From an uncultured Gammaproteobacteria bacterium (GTDB lineage: Bacteria; Pseudomonadota; Gammaproteobacteria; Pseudomonadales; Pseudohongiellaceae): a stretch of 34,668 nucleotides of DNA. Under the pieces are notes generated by a model, which ran no database searches, was not told the DNA's origin, and was given only the letters and a program-made list of their open reading frames with translations. Numbering within the stretch: the first letter of the stretch is position 1; each line of letters opens with the position of its first letter. Both the position numbers and the translations under genes were made by a program. The stretch covers positions 1 through 34,668 of the forward strand of contig CAISOD010000206.1 in NCBI GenBank assembly GCA_903887045.1. Direction: 5' to 3'. Positions 1-8,320 of the stretch are shown in pieces.

Positions 1-205
1 CGGCGAGGTACGCAGCCACAGCGTATCAACAATAGCAGAAAAAACTCAAAATCTCGGGCTAACGGAGACCTGCATTTTTCCTCCTGCTGTCCCAATTCCG
101 TACCTTTCCCCTAATCCGTCATTGCAATCAAGTCCTTCGGATTGCTTTGCCGGCCCCGACTTTCGCTTTTTTATTCCTGCAGGCTTGCGCAAAAAATCGA
201 GTTCA

Positions 206-1534
206 ATGAAAAACAGCCCCATTCGCGCCTCCCTGTTTGCAGGAGCTGTTGGCGCTGCCGAGAGCAACAATCCAGCAATCACCAATCCGGCAATCACCAA
301 TCTCAAAGAGCTGATTGCAACCAACCGTTATCAAGAAGCCTACACGCTCGCTATCCAGTTGATGGACGAGCTAGAGGGCGAGCCGGAATTCGATTTTCTA
401 TTTGGCTTGGCTGCTATCGAGACCGGTCGGCCGAACGAGGCAGTATTTGCTCTCGAACGCATCGCCTATACCTATCCGGATCAACAACGGGTAAAGCTGG
501 AGCTGGCGCGAGCACTGTATCTGATGAACGATCTTGCGGGATCTCGGGCAATGTTCAACGAAGTATTGGCCACCATTCCTGCCGATAACATCATCGCCAA
601 CATTCAGGTATTCATCGACTTGATCGACGAACGCGAGAAATCCATCTCCGGCAGCTTCAGCTGGTACGTTAACTCCAACATCGGCAATGACTCCAATATC
701 AACAGCGCGACGTAGCTGGGTGTGATCCCGACACCGATCGGCGATGTCGAGCTAAGTGCCAATGGCCAGAGTACTGATGACAATTTCAACGACTTGGGTG
801 GCGGCGTCTCTCACAGCAAACCCTTCAGCAAGACCAGCGCTATAAGTATCGGCGGCAATATCAGCCGGCACAACAACCTGAACAGCGATGATTTTGATTT
901 GGATATACTTGCAGCTGATGCATCGTATGCGCACTTGGTGGGAGCAACGCGTTTCAGCTACGGCTTGCGGACACAGCGTGTTGATCTCAACAGCATGCGT
1001 TTCCAGAACAGCAACAGCTTCATTGCCAATTTGCAGCGCTCTTCCGGTGAAGGCTGGAGCCAGTAATTGACCGCCGCCCTGACCCACGTGCGCTATCACG
1101 ACAGTCTCAACCAGAATGCCAGTCTACGTGATGTCAACCAGTACCTGGTATCAGGGGTGCTAGGCAAGGTAATGGGCAGCTTCAACCATACTCTCAGCAT
1201 CTATTACGGCAATGAAAGCGCACAGCAACAAGTCGGCAAGAATAACGCCCAGCAATTCTCTGGAGTTGCCATTGCCGAACAGTATCAGGCCAACACCAGT
1301 AATCTGCCCTATTTACGCGTTTCAATGCATCGCAGTGACAACAAGGCCAACGATCCGATCTTCAATATCGATCGCGAAGACAACACTTTTTCGACGTTGC
1401 TCGGCTGGATATGGTTGTGGAAACGCAACCTGAACATCACTGCTAATGTGACGTACACGAACAATGACAGCAACATAAAGCTGTTCGAATACGACAGGGT
1501 CAAATACCAGACCGGACTGCGTTACCAATTCTGA
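206..1534 (+). pseudogene. Slam/DUF560-like TPR plus outer-membrane beta-barrel protein, broken by two in-frame stops
   Basis: One continuous reading frame runs from an ATG at 206 to the TGA ending at 1534, interrupted by TAG at 713-715 and TAA at 1064-1066. Coding character continues on both sides without a frame change. The first part (about 170 residues) has a short, poor signal-like start and then TPR-like helices ('EFDFLFGLAAIETGRPNEAV', 'VKLELARALYLMNDLAGSRA'). The rest is beta-rich with alternating polar and hydrophobic residues, starts with a 'NSNIGNDSNIN' stretch and ends in 'TGLRYQF', with the terminal Phe typical of outer-membrane barrels. N-terminal TPR plus C-terminal barrel is the layout of surface lipoprotein assembly modifier (Slam, DUF560) proteins; the joined length of about 440 aa is near the low end for that family. 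The hydrophobic part of the signal peptide looks truncated. The family call is by layout and motif only. Recent pseudogene is the simplest reading; sequence error is possible. Confidence 0.65.
269..298 (+). repeat. Two-copy 15-bp tandem duplication inside the broken Slam-like gene
   Basis: Positions 269-283 and 284-298 are the same 15-bp unit with one difference. They encode the repeated pentapeptide NPAIT just after the signal-like region. The unit length keeps the reading frame. Confidence 0.8.
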
Positions 1535-1545
1535 AACACAACTGC

Positions 1546-1986
1546 TCAATCACTCTTGTGTTCGTCTTCCTGATCGCTGTGACGCCTTTCGGCTTTGCCT
1601 GCAAACTGCAGTGAGGCCGAGTTGATACAATAGCGCAAACCGATAGGTTCGGGGCCATCGGTGAACAAATGCCCCAGATGCGCGTCACAGCGCGAACACA
1701 CCACCTCAACGCGCTGCATGCCATAAGATAAGTCCTGATGCTCCTCTATTCTGCTGCCATCTGCAGGTTGGGTAAAACTTGGCCAGCCGCAGCCTGAATC
1801 AAACTTGCTGTCTGAATCGAACAAGATCTCACCGCAACAGCGACAGTGGTAACTGCCTTGGGCTCCACTGGGGCGCCAGTAGGCGCCAGAGAAGGCACGT
1901 TCCGTGCCCTTCTCGCGCGTGATGCGGTACTCCTCCTGAGTCAACACGGCACGCCATTCGGCGTCAGTCTTGCGGATTTTGCTCAT
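1546..1986 (-). CDS. msrB: Peptide-methionine (R)-S-oxide reductase MsrB
   Basis: Reduces the R epimer of methionine sulfoxide in oxidised proteins, using thioredoxin as the usual electron donor. The 146-residue product is the full length of a single-domain cytosolic MsrB. Zinc is held by two CxxC pairs, C48/C51 and C97/C100. The conserved GCGWPSF motif lies at 65-71, and the catalytic Cys is C120 in RYCINSASL. There is no signal peptide. The gene is convergent with the broken barrel gene (11 bp apart) and divergent from alaA. The C-terminal tail after residue 130 is charged and not conserved in the family. Confidence 0.95.
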   Translation of the reverse strand: MSKIRKTDAEWRAVLTQEEYRITREKGTERAFSGAYWRPSGAQGSYHCRCCGEILFDSDSKFDSGCGWPSFTQPADGSRIEEHQDLSYGMQRVEVVCSRCDAHLGHLFTDGPEPIGLRYCINSASLQFAGKAERRHSDQEDEHKSD

Positions 1987-2103
1987 GCTAACCCCTGCAG
2001 GTCTGCTGTCTATTGTAGGTATGGTGGAGGCGAATCAACTGCGCTAGTACAATGCTGCACTTTGACGAATGAGTCGTTCTTCTGCACCGGACCAGGTTTC
2101 TCC

Positions 2104-3321
2104 ATGAGCAGTATCAAACAATCTGAAAAACTCCGCCATGTCTGCTACGAAATCCGTGGCCCTGCCCTGCAGCAGGCCAAGCGACTGGAAGAGGAAGGCT
2201 ATAAGATCCTCAAGCTGAATATCGGTAACCCGGGCGCATTCGGCTTCGATGCCCCGGAAGAAATCCTGCGTGATGTAATCCTCAAGTTGAGGGAATCACA
2301 GGGCTACTCCGACTCGAAAGGCCTGTTCAATGCCCGCAAAGCGGTCATGCACGAAACCCAGCGGCTCAACATCAAGGGTGTCAGCATCAACGATATCTAT
2401 CTGGGCAACGGCGTCAGCGAATTGATCGTGATGGCGATGCAGGGCTTGTTGAACAACGGTGACGAAGTACTGGTACCTGCACCCGACTACCCGTTGTGGA
2501 CTGCTGCCGTTACACTCAGCGGCGGTACTGCAGTGCATTACCGCTGTGATGAACAAGCCGATTGGTTTCCGGATATCGACGATATCAAGCGCAAGATTTC
2601 GTCGAACACCAAGGCTATCGTTGTCATCAACCCGAACAATCCGACCGGCGCTGTCTACAGCGAAGAACTGCTGCTGCAGATCATTGAACTTGCACGCCAG
2701 CACAACCTGGTCATCTACGCTGACGAGATCTACGACAAGATCCTGTACGACGGCGCCCAACACATACCCATGGCGCGACTGGCCGAGGATATATTGATCA
2801 TTTCGTTCAACGGTCTCTCGAAGAATTATCGTCTTGCCGGCTTTCGCGCCGGCTGGATGGTGTTGAGTGGTGCCCGGCACAAGGCGAAGGACTACATTGA
2901 AGGCTTGGAGATCCTGTCAAATATGCGCCTGTGCGCCAACGTGCCGGCTCAACAGGCCATACAGACCGCACTCGGTGGATACCAGAGCATTAACGAACTG
3001 ATCATCCCCGGCGGTCGTCTGCGGGACCAGCGCGACCTGGCCTGGGAAATGCTGACAGCAATTCCAGGCGTCAGCTGTGTCAAACCGAAGGGTGCGATTT
3101 ACCTGTTCCCGCAACTGGATCCCAAAGTGCACAAGATCAGCAGCGACGACAAATTCGTGCTCGACTTCCTGCTGGAGGAAAAGGTGCTGTTGGTGAAAGG
3201 CAGTGGCTTCAACATTGACGATACCCAGCATTTCCGCGTGGTGTTCCTGCCGCACAAGGAAGTTCTGGCCGATGCCATTACGCGCCTTGGGCGCTTCCTC
3301 TCGCACTACCGTCAGGACTGA
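2104..3321 (+). CDS. alaA: Glutamate-pyruvate (alanine) aminotransferase AlaA
   Basis: PLP-dependent fold-type I aminotransferase that makes alanine from pyruvate with glutamate as amino donor. From the ATG at 2104 the product is 405 residues, the same length as E. coli AlaA, and near-identical blocks such as VCYEIRGP, LKLNIGNP, GNGVSELIV, PAPDYPLWTAAV and VINPNNPTGAVYS are plain. The PLP-binding lysine is K240 in FNGLSKNYRLAGFR. The frame stays open further upstream to 1846, but that part would overlap msrB antisense and has no homology to the family, so 2104 is the start. The 3' end overlaps the end of pdxB on the other strand by 10 bp. A PLP enzyme beside a PLP-biosynthesis gene is a reasonable pairing, although the two are transcribed convergently. 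Confidence 0.95.
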   Translation: MSSIKQSEKLRHVCYEIRGPALQQAKRLEEEGYKILKLNIGNPGAFGFDAPEEILRDVILKLRESQGYSDSKGLFNARKAVMHETQRLNIKGVSINDIYLGNGVSELIVMAMQGLLNNGDEVLVPAPDYPLWTAAVTLSGGTAVHYRCDEQADWFPDIDDIKRKISSNTKAIVVINPNNPTGAVYSEELLLQIIELARQHNLVIYADEIYDKILYDGAQHIPMARLAEDILIISFNGLSKNYRLAGFRAGWMVLSGARHKAKDYIEGLEILSNMRLCANVPAQQAIQTALGGYQSINELIIPGGRLRDQRDLAWEMLTAIPGVSCVKPKGAIYLFPQLDPKVHKISSDDKFVLDFLLEEKVLLVKGSGFNIDDTQHFRVVFLPHKEVLADAITRLGRFLSHYRQD

Positions 3322-4445
3322 GCGTTTATCCGGAAACCCAACACGCTAATGGCAACGCGCAAATCAATAGACAACTGTGCGCTGTCTACCCTGTAGTGAT
3401 TGCATTCGTGACGCAGTGGATAGTGTTTGCGCAATTCATCAAAATCCGCTGCCGGCGTATTGCTCGTCACCAGACTTTGCATTGCGGCGTGATCATTCCG
3501 GACATCATGGGCCGCCAGGATCAAACTGTTCAGCTGCTCAAGCATTCCGCCACTGGCCGGCACGGACAACAATTCAGTCTTGCCGGAGAGTTCAGGTGGG
3601 GCGGCAAAACTGAAATATTCACAGAATTGCTGCAGAATCATATGGGTGCCTGTCAGCTTGCCTTCATGGCTGTAACCGGCGATGTGGGGCGTGCCCATCG
3701 TAACGCGCTGCAACAACTCCAGCGAAATTGCCGGCTCGCTTTCCCACGTATCCAACACCACTCGTTGTTGCGGACGCTGCTTCAGCCATTGCAGCAGCTG
3801 CGCATTATCGATTGCGCTGCCACGTGCCGCATTGATCAACAATGAGCCAGCGGGAATCCTGTCAAGTTCGGAGCGTCCCAACATGTGCCAAGTAGGATGT
3901 GGACCCTCACGTGTCAATGGTACGTGCAAGGTAATGACACGTTGCTCCAGTACATCATCCAGCGTGGCAAAGCATGCAGCAAGCGGATGGGTCAACGGCA
4001 GCAACGGATCGTACACCTTTACGGCGATCCCGAGTTGCAACAAGCGCTGCGCCAATCGGTAACCAATTTCACCGCAGCCTATGATGCCGACGCTCCAGCC
4101 GCGCCAGTCTTCGCTGCAGGCTTTTGATTCGATTGCCAGCACGGAAAACACATAATCCACGACAGACACCGCGTTACAACCGCGAGCCCAACCCAGTGCG
4201 ATGCCGGCTTTGGCCAGTGCTTCAGTCTCAATGTGATCAACACCACTGGTAGCTGTGGCAACAAATCGACAGCGCGAACCCATCAGGAGCTGCGGCTCAA
4301 TGTGGGTGACGGAGCGTACCAACAGGGCATCACAGTCGCGCACCTGTTTAGCTGTGATACTCCGCCCCGGCACAGTTACTACTTCGCCATACGGCGCAAA
4401 GTATTCTCTGACTTGTGTGATGTTTTCGTCGGCAACTATCAGCAT
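3312..4445 (-). CDS. pdxB: Erythronate-4-phosphate dehydrogenase PdxB
   Basis: Oxidises 4-phosphoerythronate to 2-oxo-3-hydroxy-4-phosphobutanoate in the DXP-dependent pyridoxal phosphate pathway. It belongs to the D-2-hydroxyacid dehydrogenase family. The Rossmann glycines are G123-x-G125-x2-G128. Catalytic residues are R208 (NAARGSA), E237 (WESEP) and H254 (TPHIAGYSHEGK). A C-terminal dimerisation region after about residue 285 is present, and the total of 377 aa is normal for PdxB. It is the last gene of a minus-strand run with ttcA, yheU and tusA, 17 bp after tusA, so it is probably co-transcribed with them. Confidence 0.96.
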   Translation of the reverse strand: MLIVADENITQVREYFAPYGEVVTVPGRSITAKQVRDCDALLVRSVTHIEPQLLMGSRCRFVATATSGVDHIETEALAKAGIALGWARGCNAVSVVDYVFSVLAIESKACSEDWRGWSVGIIGCGEIGYRLAQRLLQLGIAVKVYDPLLPLTHPLAACFATLDDVLEQRVITLHVPLTREGPHPTWHMLGRSELDRIPAGSLLINAARGSAIDNAQLLQWLKQRPQQRVVLDTWESEPAISLELLQRVTMGTPHIAGYSHEGKLTGTHMILQQFCEYFSFAAPPELSGKTELLSVPASGGMLEQLNSLILAAHDVRNDHAAMQSLVTSNTPAADFDELRKHYPLRHECNHYRVDSAQLSIDLRVAISVLGFRINAQS

Positions 4446-4462
4446 GGGAGCCTGTGGCGCTG

Positions 4463-4714
4463 TCAGGAGGCGTTCTTGCGGATGCGGTAGCGGTAGATGC
4501 CGCCGTCGATGTCCTTCTCAAGTAGCTCGTGGCCGAGGAACAGGCAGAACTTCGGGATGTCGCGACTGGTGGAAGGATCGGTAGCCAACACGATCACAAT
4601 GGTACCGGCATCTATCTCGCGGAATTTCTTGTGCAGCAGCATCACCGGCTCCGGGCAATACAACCCACACGCGTCTAGTGTCACGGAATTTTCAGTCGCT
4701 GGCTCTGTGTTCAC
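4463..4714 (-). CDS. tusA: TusA-family sulfurtransferase
   Basis: Small cytosolic sulfur carrier of 83 aa. The SirA/TusA signature CPxP is present as C20-P-E-P, in the context LDACGLYCPEPVM. C20 would carry the persulfide received from a cysteine desulfurase. In E. coli TusA feeds TusBCD and MnmA for 2-thiouridine at tRNA position 34. Its ATG overlaps the stop of yheU by 4 bp, which suggests translational coupling, and pdxB follows 17 bp later. Linkage to ttcA, another tRNA thiolation gene, supports a sulfur-relay role. A paralogous TusA-like protein with a different acceptor cannot be excluded. Confidence 0.87.
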   Translation of the reverse strand: MNTEPATENSVTLDACGLYCPEPVMLLHKKFREIDAGTIVIVLATDPSTSRDIPKFCLFLGHELLEKDIDGGIYRYRIRKNAS

Positions 4715-4950
4715 CCGGACACCGCTCCAGGCATTCGGGCCAGGCGTTCGCGCGTTTCAATGTGGCAGGTTTCACTGTTGCTGTCGTAAACGATCACAAC
4801 GCTGCCCTGCTGTAGCTGACGCAATACTTGGCGGACTTTGTCCTGCAGGCTGTACTCATGATTGCCGTAATCGGTACCTTCACGTGTCACGAATTCTTCT
4901 ACCAGATTACACAAGGTAGCCGGGTCAAGCGCGGTATGCGGAATCTCCAT
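4711..4950 (-). CDS. yheU: YheU family protein (UPF0270)
   Basis: Small cytosolic protein of 79 aa matching E. coli YheU along most of its length. It shares the IP start, the motif FVTREGTDYGNHE (E. coli reads FVLREGTDYGEHE) and the following QDKVxxVxRQLQxG pattern. The family has no established biochemical role that I know of. Here it lies 4 bp after ttcA and overlaps tusA by 4 bp, between two sulfur-transfer genes of tRNA modification, so a link to that process is an inference from position. No membrane segment or metal motif is visible. Confidence 0.9.
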   Translation of the reverse strand: MEIPHTALDPATLCNLVEEFVTREGTDYGNHEYSLQDKVRQVLRQLQQGSVVIVYDSNSETCHIETRERLARMPGAVSG

Positions 4951-4954
4951 CAGC

Positions 4955-5845
4955 TCAATCCAGCGCGAGCAGATCGATCAAAGCCTGGCCGCCTACACGA
5001 TCAGCCCTGGTCACCCGCCTTTGTTCTAGATTCCTGAAATCGAACAGTGCTGTATCTCCCAGTTGTGACGGTGCCACGTTGCGGATGCTTTTGAACATCA
5101 CATCAAGTCTGCCGGGATATTGTCGCTCCCACTCGTTCAGCATCTGTTTGATCTCCTTGCGCTGCATGTTGTCCTGGGTACCGCACAGGTTGCACGGAAT
5201 GATCGGGAATTCCTTCGCCTTGGCATAGTTGGCGATATCGGCCTCCTTGCAGTAGGCCATCGGCCGGATCACGATGTGGCGGCCGTCATCGCTGAGCAGT
5301 TTAGGTGGCATCGCTTTCAGCTTGCCGCCGAAAAACATATTGAGGAAAAGCGTTTCCATGATGTCGTTGCGGTGGTGCCCAAGCGCAATCTTGGTGGCGC
5401 CGATTTGCTCGGCATAACTATAGAGGTTGCCACGGCGCAAACGTGAACACAGGCCGCAGTAGGTTTTGCCTGGTTCTGTTTTGTCGACTACGATGGAATA
5501 AGTGTCCTGTTCGATAACGTGGTAATCGACGTCGATAGAACGCAGGTATTCCGGCAGCACATGCTCAGGGAAGCCTGGCTGCTTCTGGTCAAGATTGACT
5601 GCCTTTATACGAAAATCGATTGGAGCATGCTTCTGCAGATTCAGCAGGATATCCAGCATCGCATAGGAATCCTTGCCGCCGGACAGGCACACCATCACGA
5701 AGTCACCGTCCTGGATCATGTTGTAATCGGCAATTGCACGCCCAACATCGCCGCGCAGGGTTTTCTGCAAACGGTTAAGGGAGAACGCCGCTTTGCGCGG
5801 ATCCTTCTTTGGTGGTGTAACAAGCACAGGGGTGGCGACAGACAT
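4955..5845 (-). CDS. ttcA: tRNA 2-thiocytidine(32) synthetase TtcA
   Basis: ATP-dependent, iron-sulfur enzyme that thiolates C32 of certain tRNAs. From the ATG at 5845 the product is 296 aa. The PP-loop is S55-G-G-K-D-S60. Cluster cysteines are C130 and C133 (YCGLC) and a later cysteine in PCNLC (C218/C221), the same arrangement as in E. coli TtcA. A further in-frame start exists 39 bp upstream (5884), but that extension is not conserved. It is the first gene of the ttcA-yheU-tusA-pdxB run and is divergent from the polysaccharide deacetylase, with 78 bp between the two starts. Confidence 0.95.
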   Translation of the reverse strand: MSVATPVLVTPPKKDPRKAAFSLNRLQKTLRGDVGRAIADYNMIQDGDFVMVCLSGGKDSYAMLDILLNLQKHAPIDFRIKAVNLDQKQPGFPEHVLPEYLRSIDVDYHVIEQDTYSIVVDKTEPGKTYCGLCSRLRRGNLYSYAEQIGATKIALGHHRNDIMETLFLNMFFGGKLKAMPPKLLSDDGRHIVIRPMAYCKEADIANYAKAKEFPIIPCNLCGTQDNMQRKEIKQMLNEWERQYPGRLDVMFKSIRNVAPSQLGDTALFDFRNLEQRRVTRADRVGGQALIDLLALD

Positions 5846-5863
5846 GCAAAATCCGGGTAAAAC

Positions 5864-5891
5864 ACGACAAATCAGAGGTCGCAAGTATAAT
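5864..5891 (+). promoter_or_regulatory. Sigma70-type promoter for the polysaccharide deacetylase
   Basis: A perfect -10 box TATAAT lies at 5886-5891. A partial -35 box ACGACA (4 of 6) lies at 5864-5869, giving a 16-bp spacer. The expected start near 5898 leaves a leader of about 26 nt before the ATG at 5924. The element sits in the short divergent gap with ttcA. Confidence 0.55.
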
Positions 5892-5923
5892 GGCCACCCT
5901 GTGCAATTGCCATTTGAAGCCCA

Positions 5924-6988
5924 ATGCCACGCATTGTTTGTGCCCCGATTCCTGCTGTTCTGCTGCTGTTGCTGTCAATGTGTTGTCCGGCGCTGCTGGC
6001 GCAGGATGCTGATCCACAGGCGGTGATCCTGCAGTACCACCACATCAGCAGCACAACACCGCGCTCCACCAGCGTTACCGTTGAAGAATTCCGTCTGCAC
6101 ATGGACTACCTCCGTGATAACGGCTTCACGGTGCTGCCGCTGGAAAGCATCGTTAAGGCGCTGCAGCAACGCATGCCACTACCGGAAAAAGCCATCGCCA
6201 TTACCTTCGATGATGCCTATATCTCGGTCTACACCGCCGCCTTTCCGCTGCTGAAACAGCGAGGCTGGCCGTTCACGGTGTTCGTGCCGTCGGGGCTGGT
6301 AGGCACCAATCCACGTCTCTATGTAAGCTGGGACCAGTTGCGCGAAATGGGTGCTGCTGGTGCAACGCTGGCCAACCACAGCGTGACACATGGCTATTTT
6401 CTTGGGCGTATTGCCGGTGAGGACGACACTGCGTGGCTGGCGCGTATCGAGCAGGAGATAATCGAGTCAGAAAAGCAAATCCTGCAAGAGACCGGGCAAA
6501 GCCACAAACTGCATGCGTATCCGTTTGGCGAATACAATCCGGCAATTGAAGCACTAGTTGTCCGTATGGGGTATGTGGGACTGGCCCAACACTCGGGGCC
6601 GGTGAACGCTGCATCCAGCTTCACCGCGTTACCGCGATTCCCCTTCTCGGGCGTGTATGCCCCGCTCACCAGTTTTGTACCCAAGGCCAGCAGCCTGCCA
6701 TTCAACGTGCGGATCGCCGAGCCGGCCAGCCCAATAACGGACGAACAATCACCGACAGCGGTGCTGGATTTCGATGGAAGATACCGCCTGGATGCGCTGA
6801 CCTGCTTCAACAATGACAAGACCATGGAGACAGCGCTGTTGGACGCCGGCGAGCAGCGTTACAGGATCAGTACGCCAGTGCAGAACAAGGGGCGTCGCTT
6901 CCGCTACAACTGTACTGCTCCTGGTCGTGACGGCCGGTTCTACTGGTTCTCGGTGCCGTGGATCAACCCGGCGATTCCAGATGGCTGA
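5924..6988 (+). CDS. Exported polysaccharide deacetylase (NodB domain) family protein
   Basis: A hydrophobic signal peptide (about residues 8-26, ending PALLAQ) predicts export. The NodB-type carbohydrate esterase 4 domain follows: ILQYHHIS at 35-42, the TFDD metal/catalytic aspartates D96 and D97, and the H152-x3-H156 metal pair in NHSVTHG. These domains remove N-acetyl groups from polymers such as poly-GlcNAc, chitin oligomers or peptidoglycan; the substrate here is not shown. The early layout resembles the N-terminal half of PgaB. After about residue 240 comes a roughly 115-residue C-terminal part that I do not recognise. It contains two cysteines (LTCFNND and RYNCTAP) that could pair and looks beta-rich. 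A clear -10 element lies upstream. Confidence 0.87.
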   Translation: MPRIVCAPIPAVLLLLLSMCCPALLAQDADPQAVILQYHHISSTTPRSTSVTVEEFRLHMDYLRDNGFTVLPLESIVKALQQRMPLPEKAIAITFDDAYISVYTAAFPLLKQRGWPFTVFVPSGLVGTNPRLYVSWDQLREMGAAGATLANHSVTHGYFLGRIAGEDDTAWLARIEQEIIESEKQILQETGQSHKLHAYPFGEYNPAIEALVVRMGYVGLAQHSGPVNAASSFTALPRFPFSGVYAPLTSFVPKASSLPFNVRIAEPASPITDEQSPTAVLDFDGRYRLDALTCFNNDKTMETALLDAGEQRYRISTPVQNKGRRFRYNCTAPGRDGRFYWFSVPWINPAIPDG

Positions 6989-6991
6989 GGA

Positions 6992-7837
6992 TCAGGGGTA
7001 CAGTGTTTTGTCGCGTGCAAGCAGATTGTTCTTGTAAATCATGGCTTGCAGATCGCGGATGTAGGCGTCTCCCCGTTCCGAGTACTCGCTCAGGCCGCGC
7101 GCCAGCGAAATACCGTCAATAGGCTTGGCATCCTGCCGCAGAGCCTGACGAATCAGTCGCAGGTCCTGATAGCTCGGAAAGGTGTTGATGTTGAGGAAAT
7201 AGGCGTTTACCGCTTCTTCAATGCTCGAGAAGCTTTTGACCTCATGGCTGGCATCAGCACGTCGACGGACCGGCACCAGACCACAGCCAGCCGTATAGCA
7301 CCACTGGCCAAACAAGTTGTAGCCCTCTTGGGCAAAGCGCGAGGTACCCCAGGCTGATTCATTCGCTGCTTGCGCCAGCACCAGCGAAGGTGGCAACACA
7401 TCGACACGGTGCAACAACCTTTCCAGGAAAACAGGGTCGTACAGGTCGTCGGTCTTCAACTGGTAATCACGTGCCAAGTCCCACAGGAAGATGTTCTCAT
7501 CCCTGCGCAAAGTGCCGCCAGCCTTGACCTTGGTCACCACCAACTGCAGACGACGACGCTGCTGGCGTACTTCGGCATTCTTCGCATCGACGTAAGGCTG
7601 CAGGAAGTCAAAGAACGTCTGCTTCTTGATGTGTATGTCATTGATCGAGGCAAAATCCGGCAGGTCGGCGCCCAAGGGTCTTGGCACATAGAAGTTGGCG
7701 AACGGCAGCGACACAGCCACCGGGCGCACCGGCGCAGCAGGGATGAGGGGAGTCAGGTGATAGGCCCCTGCTGCCATTGCCGACAGCAGCAAGGTATGCA
7801 CGAGTCGCGCTTTGCGATGTTGATTATTTTTTGCCAT
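6992..7837 (-). CDS. bax: Bax-like glucosaminidase-domain protein
   Basis: Envelope protein of 281 aa with a signal-anchor hydrophobic stretch at about residues 12-36. The C-terminal domain carries LAQAANESAWGTSRFA followed by GYNLFGQW, the Bax/FlgJ-type endo-beta-N-acetylglucosaminidase signature, with E160 as the probable catalytic acid. The whole product aligns by motif and length with E. coli Bax (about 274 aa). It would cut peptidoglycan glycan strands in the periplasm. The ATG at 7837 is chosen; a GTG 18 bp upstream is possible, and neither has a good ribosome site. It converges on the deacetylase gene with 3 bp between stops. Confidence 0.87.
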   Translation of the reverse strand: MAKNNQHRKARLVHTLLLSAMAAGAYHLTPLIPAAPVRPVAVSLPFANFYVPRPLGADLPDFASINDIHIKKQTFFDFLQPYVDAKNAEVRQQRRRLQLVVTKVKAGGTLRRDENIFLWDLARDYQLKTDDLYDPVFLERLLHRVDVLPPSLVLAQAANESAWGTSRFAQEGYNLFGQWCYTAGCGLVPVRRRADASHEVKSFSSIEEAVNAYFLNINTFPSYQDLRLIRQALRQDAKPIDGISLARGLSEYSERGDAYIRDLQAMIYKNNLLARDKTLYP

Positions 7838-7920
7838 ACGGCGGCATGATAACACAGGCCGTTAAGATGACCTGAACTTGGGATTAAGCCTCGCCTACAA
7901 ATCTCCAATTAGATTTAATA

Positions 7921-7950
7921 AGCAAATACAATATATTGATTCTATTTGCT
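7921..7950. repeat. AT-rich nested inverted repeat at the bolA 3' end
   Basis: Arms AGCAAATA (7921-7928) and TATTTGCT (7943-7950) are exact reverse complements, with the 10-bp palindrome CAATATATTG (7929-7938) between them. The right arm covers the bolA stop codon. The block is AT-rich against GC-rich neighbours and lies upstream of the Bax-like gene. It could be a weak terminator for bolA, part of the next promoter or a protein site. No T-run follows on either strand. Confidence 0.45.
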
Positions 7951-8241
7951 ATTTGAACAAAGCGGGGAGTTGGGTACCGCTGCTGATTCCCACTCTTCCG
8001 GCGTGTACAAATGCAGCGCCAGCGCATGCACAGGCCCCTGCAACTCCGGTTGTAACAGCTGGTACAAATGCTGGTGGCGTTTGACCTTGCTGAGTCCGTT
8101 GAATTGCTCGGCCACCACTACCAGCTTGAAATGCGAATCGGTTCGCGGCCCGGCATGCATGTGGCTCTCATTGTCGAGTTGCAACAACGCCGGCTGCAGG
8201 GCGTCGCGTACTTTCTGTTCGATGGCTGTGGCTATGGTCAT
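7942..8241 (-). CDS. bolA: BolA family protein
   Basis: Small stress/morphology protein of 99 aa from the ATG at 8241. The BolA fold signature is clear: an N-terminal helix (MTIATAIEQKVRDAL), then DSHFKLVVVAEQFNG, the HQHLYQLL helix, GPVHALALHLYTPEEW and a short tail. BolA proteins bind monothiol glutaredoxins through a shared [2Fe-2S] cluster using a conserved His (the VHAL region) and can act as DNA-binding regulators of envelope genes. A TTG start at 8265 would add 8 residues and has no better ribosome site. It is divergent from the RbgA-like GTPase gene and lies 104 bp upstream of the Bax-like cell-wall gene. Confidence 0.9.
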   Translation of the reverse strand: MTIATAIEQKVRDALQPALLQLDNESHMHAGPRTDSHFKLVVVAEQFNGLSKVKRHQHLYQLLQPELQGPVHALALHLYTPEEWESAAVPNSPLCSNSK

Positions 8242-8320
8242 GGCAAAGGCTGGCTGTGGATTCAATGAGCAATATCAGGTCGAGGGGATAGAATAGCAAC
8301 TTTTTACAGGCATATTCACG

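Noticed and set aside
713-1066. Recoding of TAG/TAA as sense codons in this organism
   Set aside because: Intact genes in the window stop normally and the other broken genes also have frameshifts, so a changed code is not supported.
1846-2103. Longer N-terminus for the alaA product in the same frame
   Set aside because: It overlaps msrB antisense and has no family similarity; the product from 2104 matches E. coli AlaA from its first residues.
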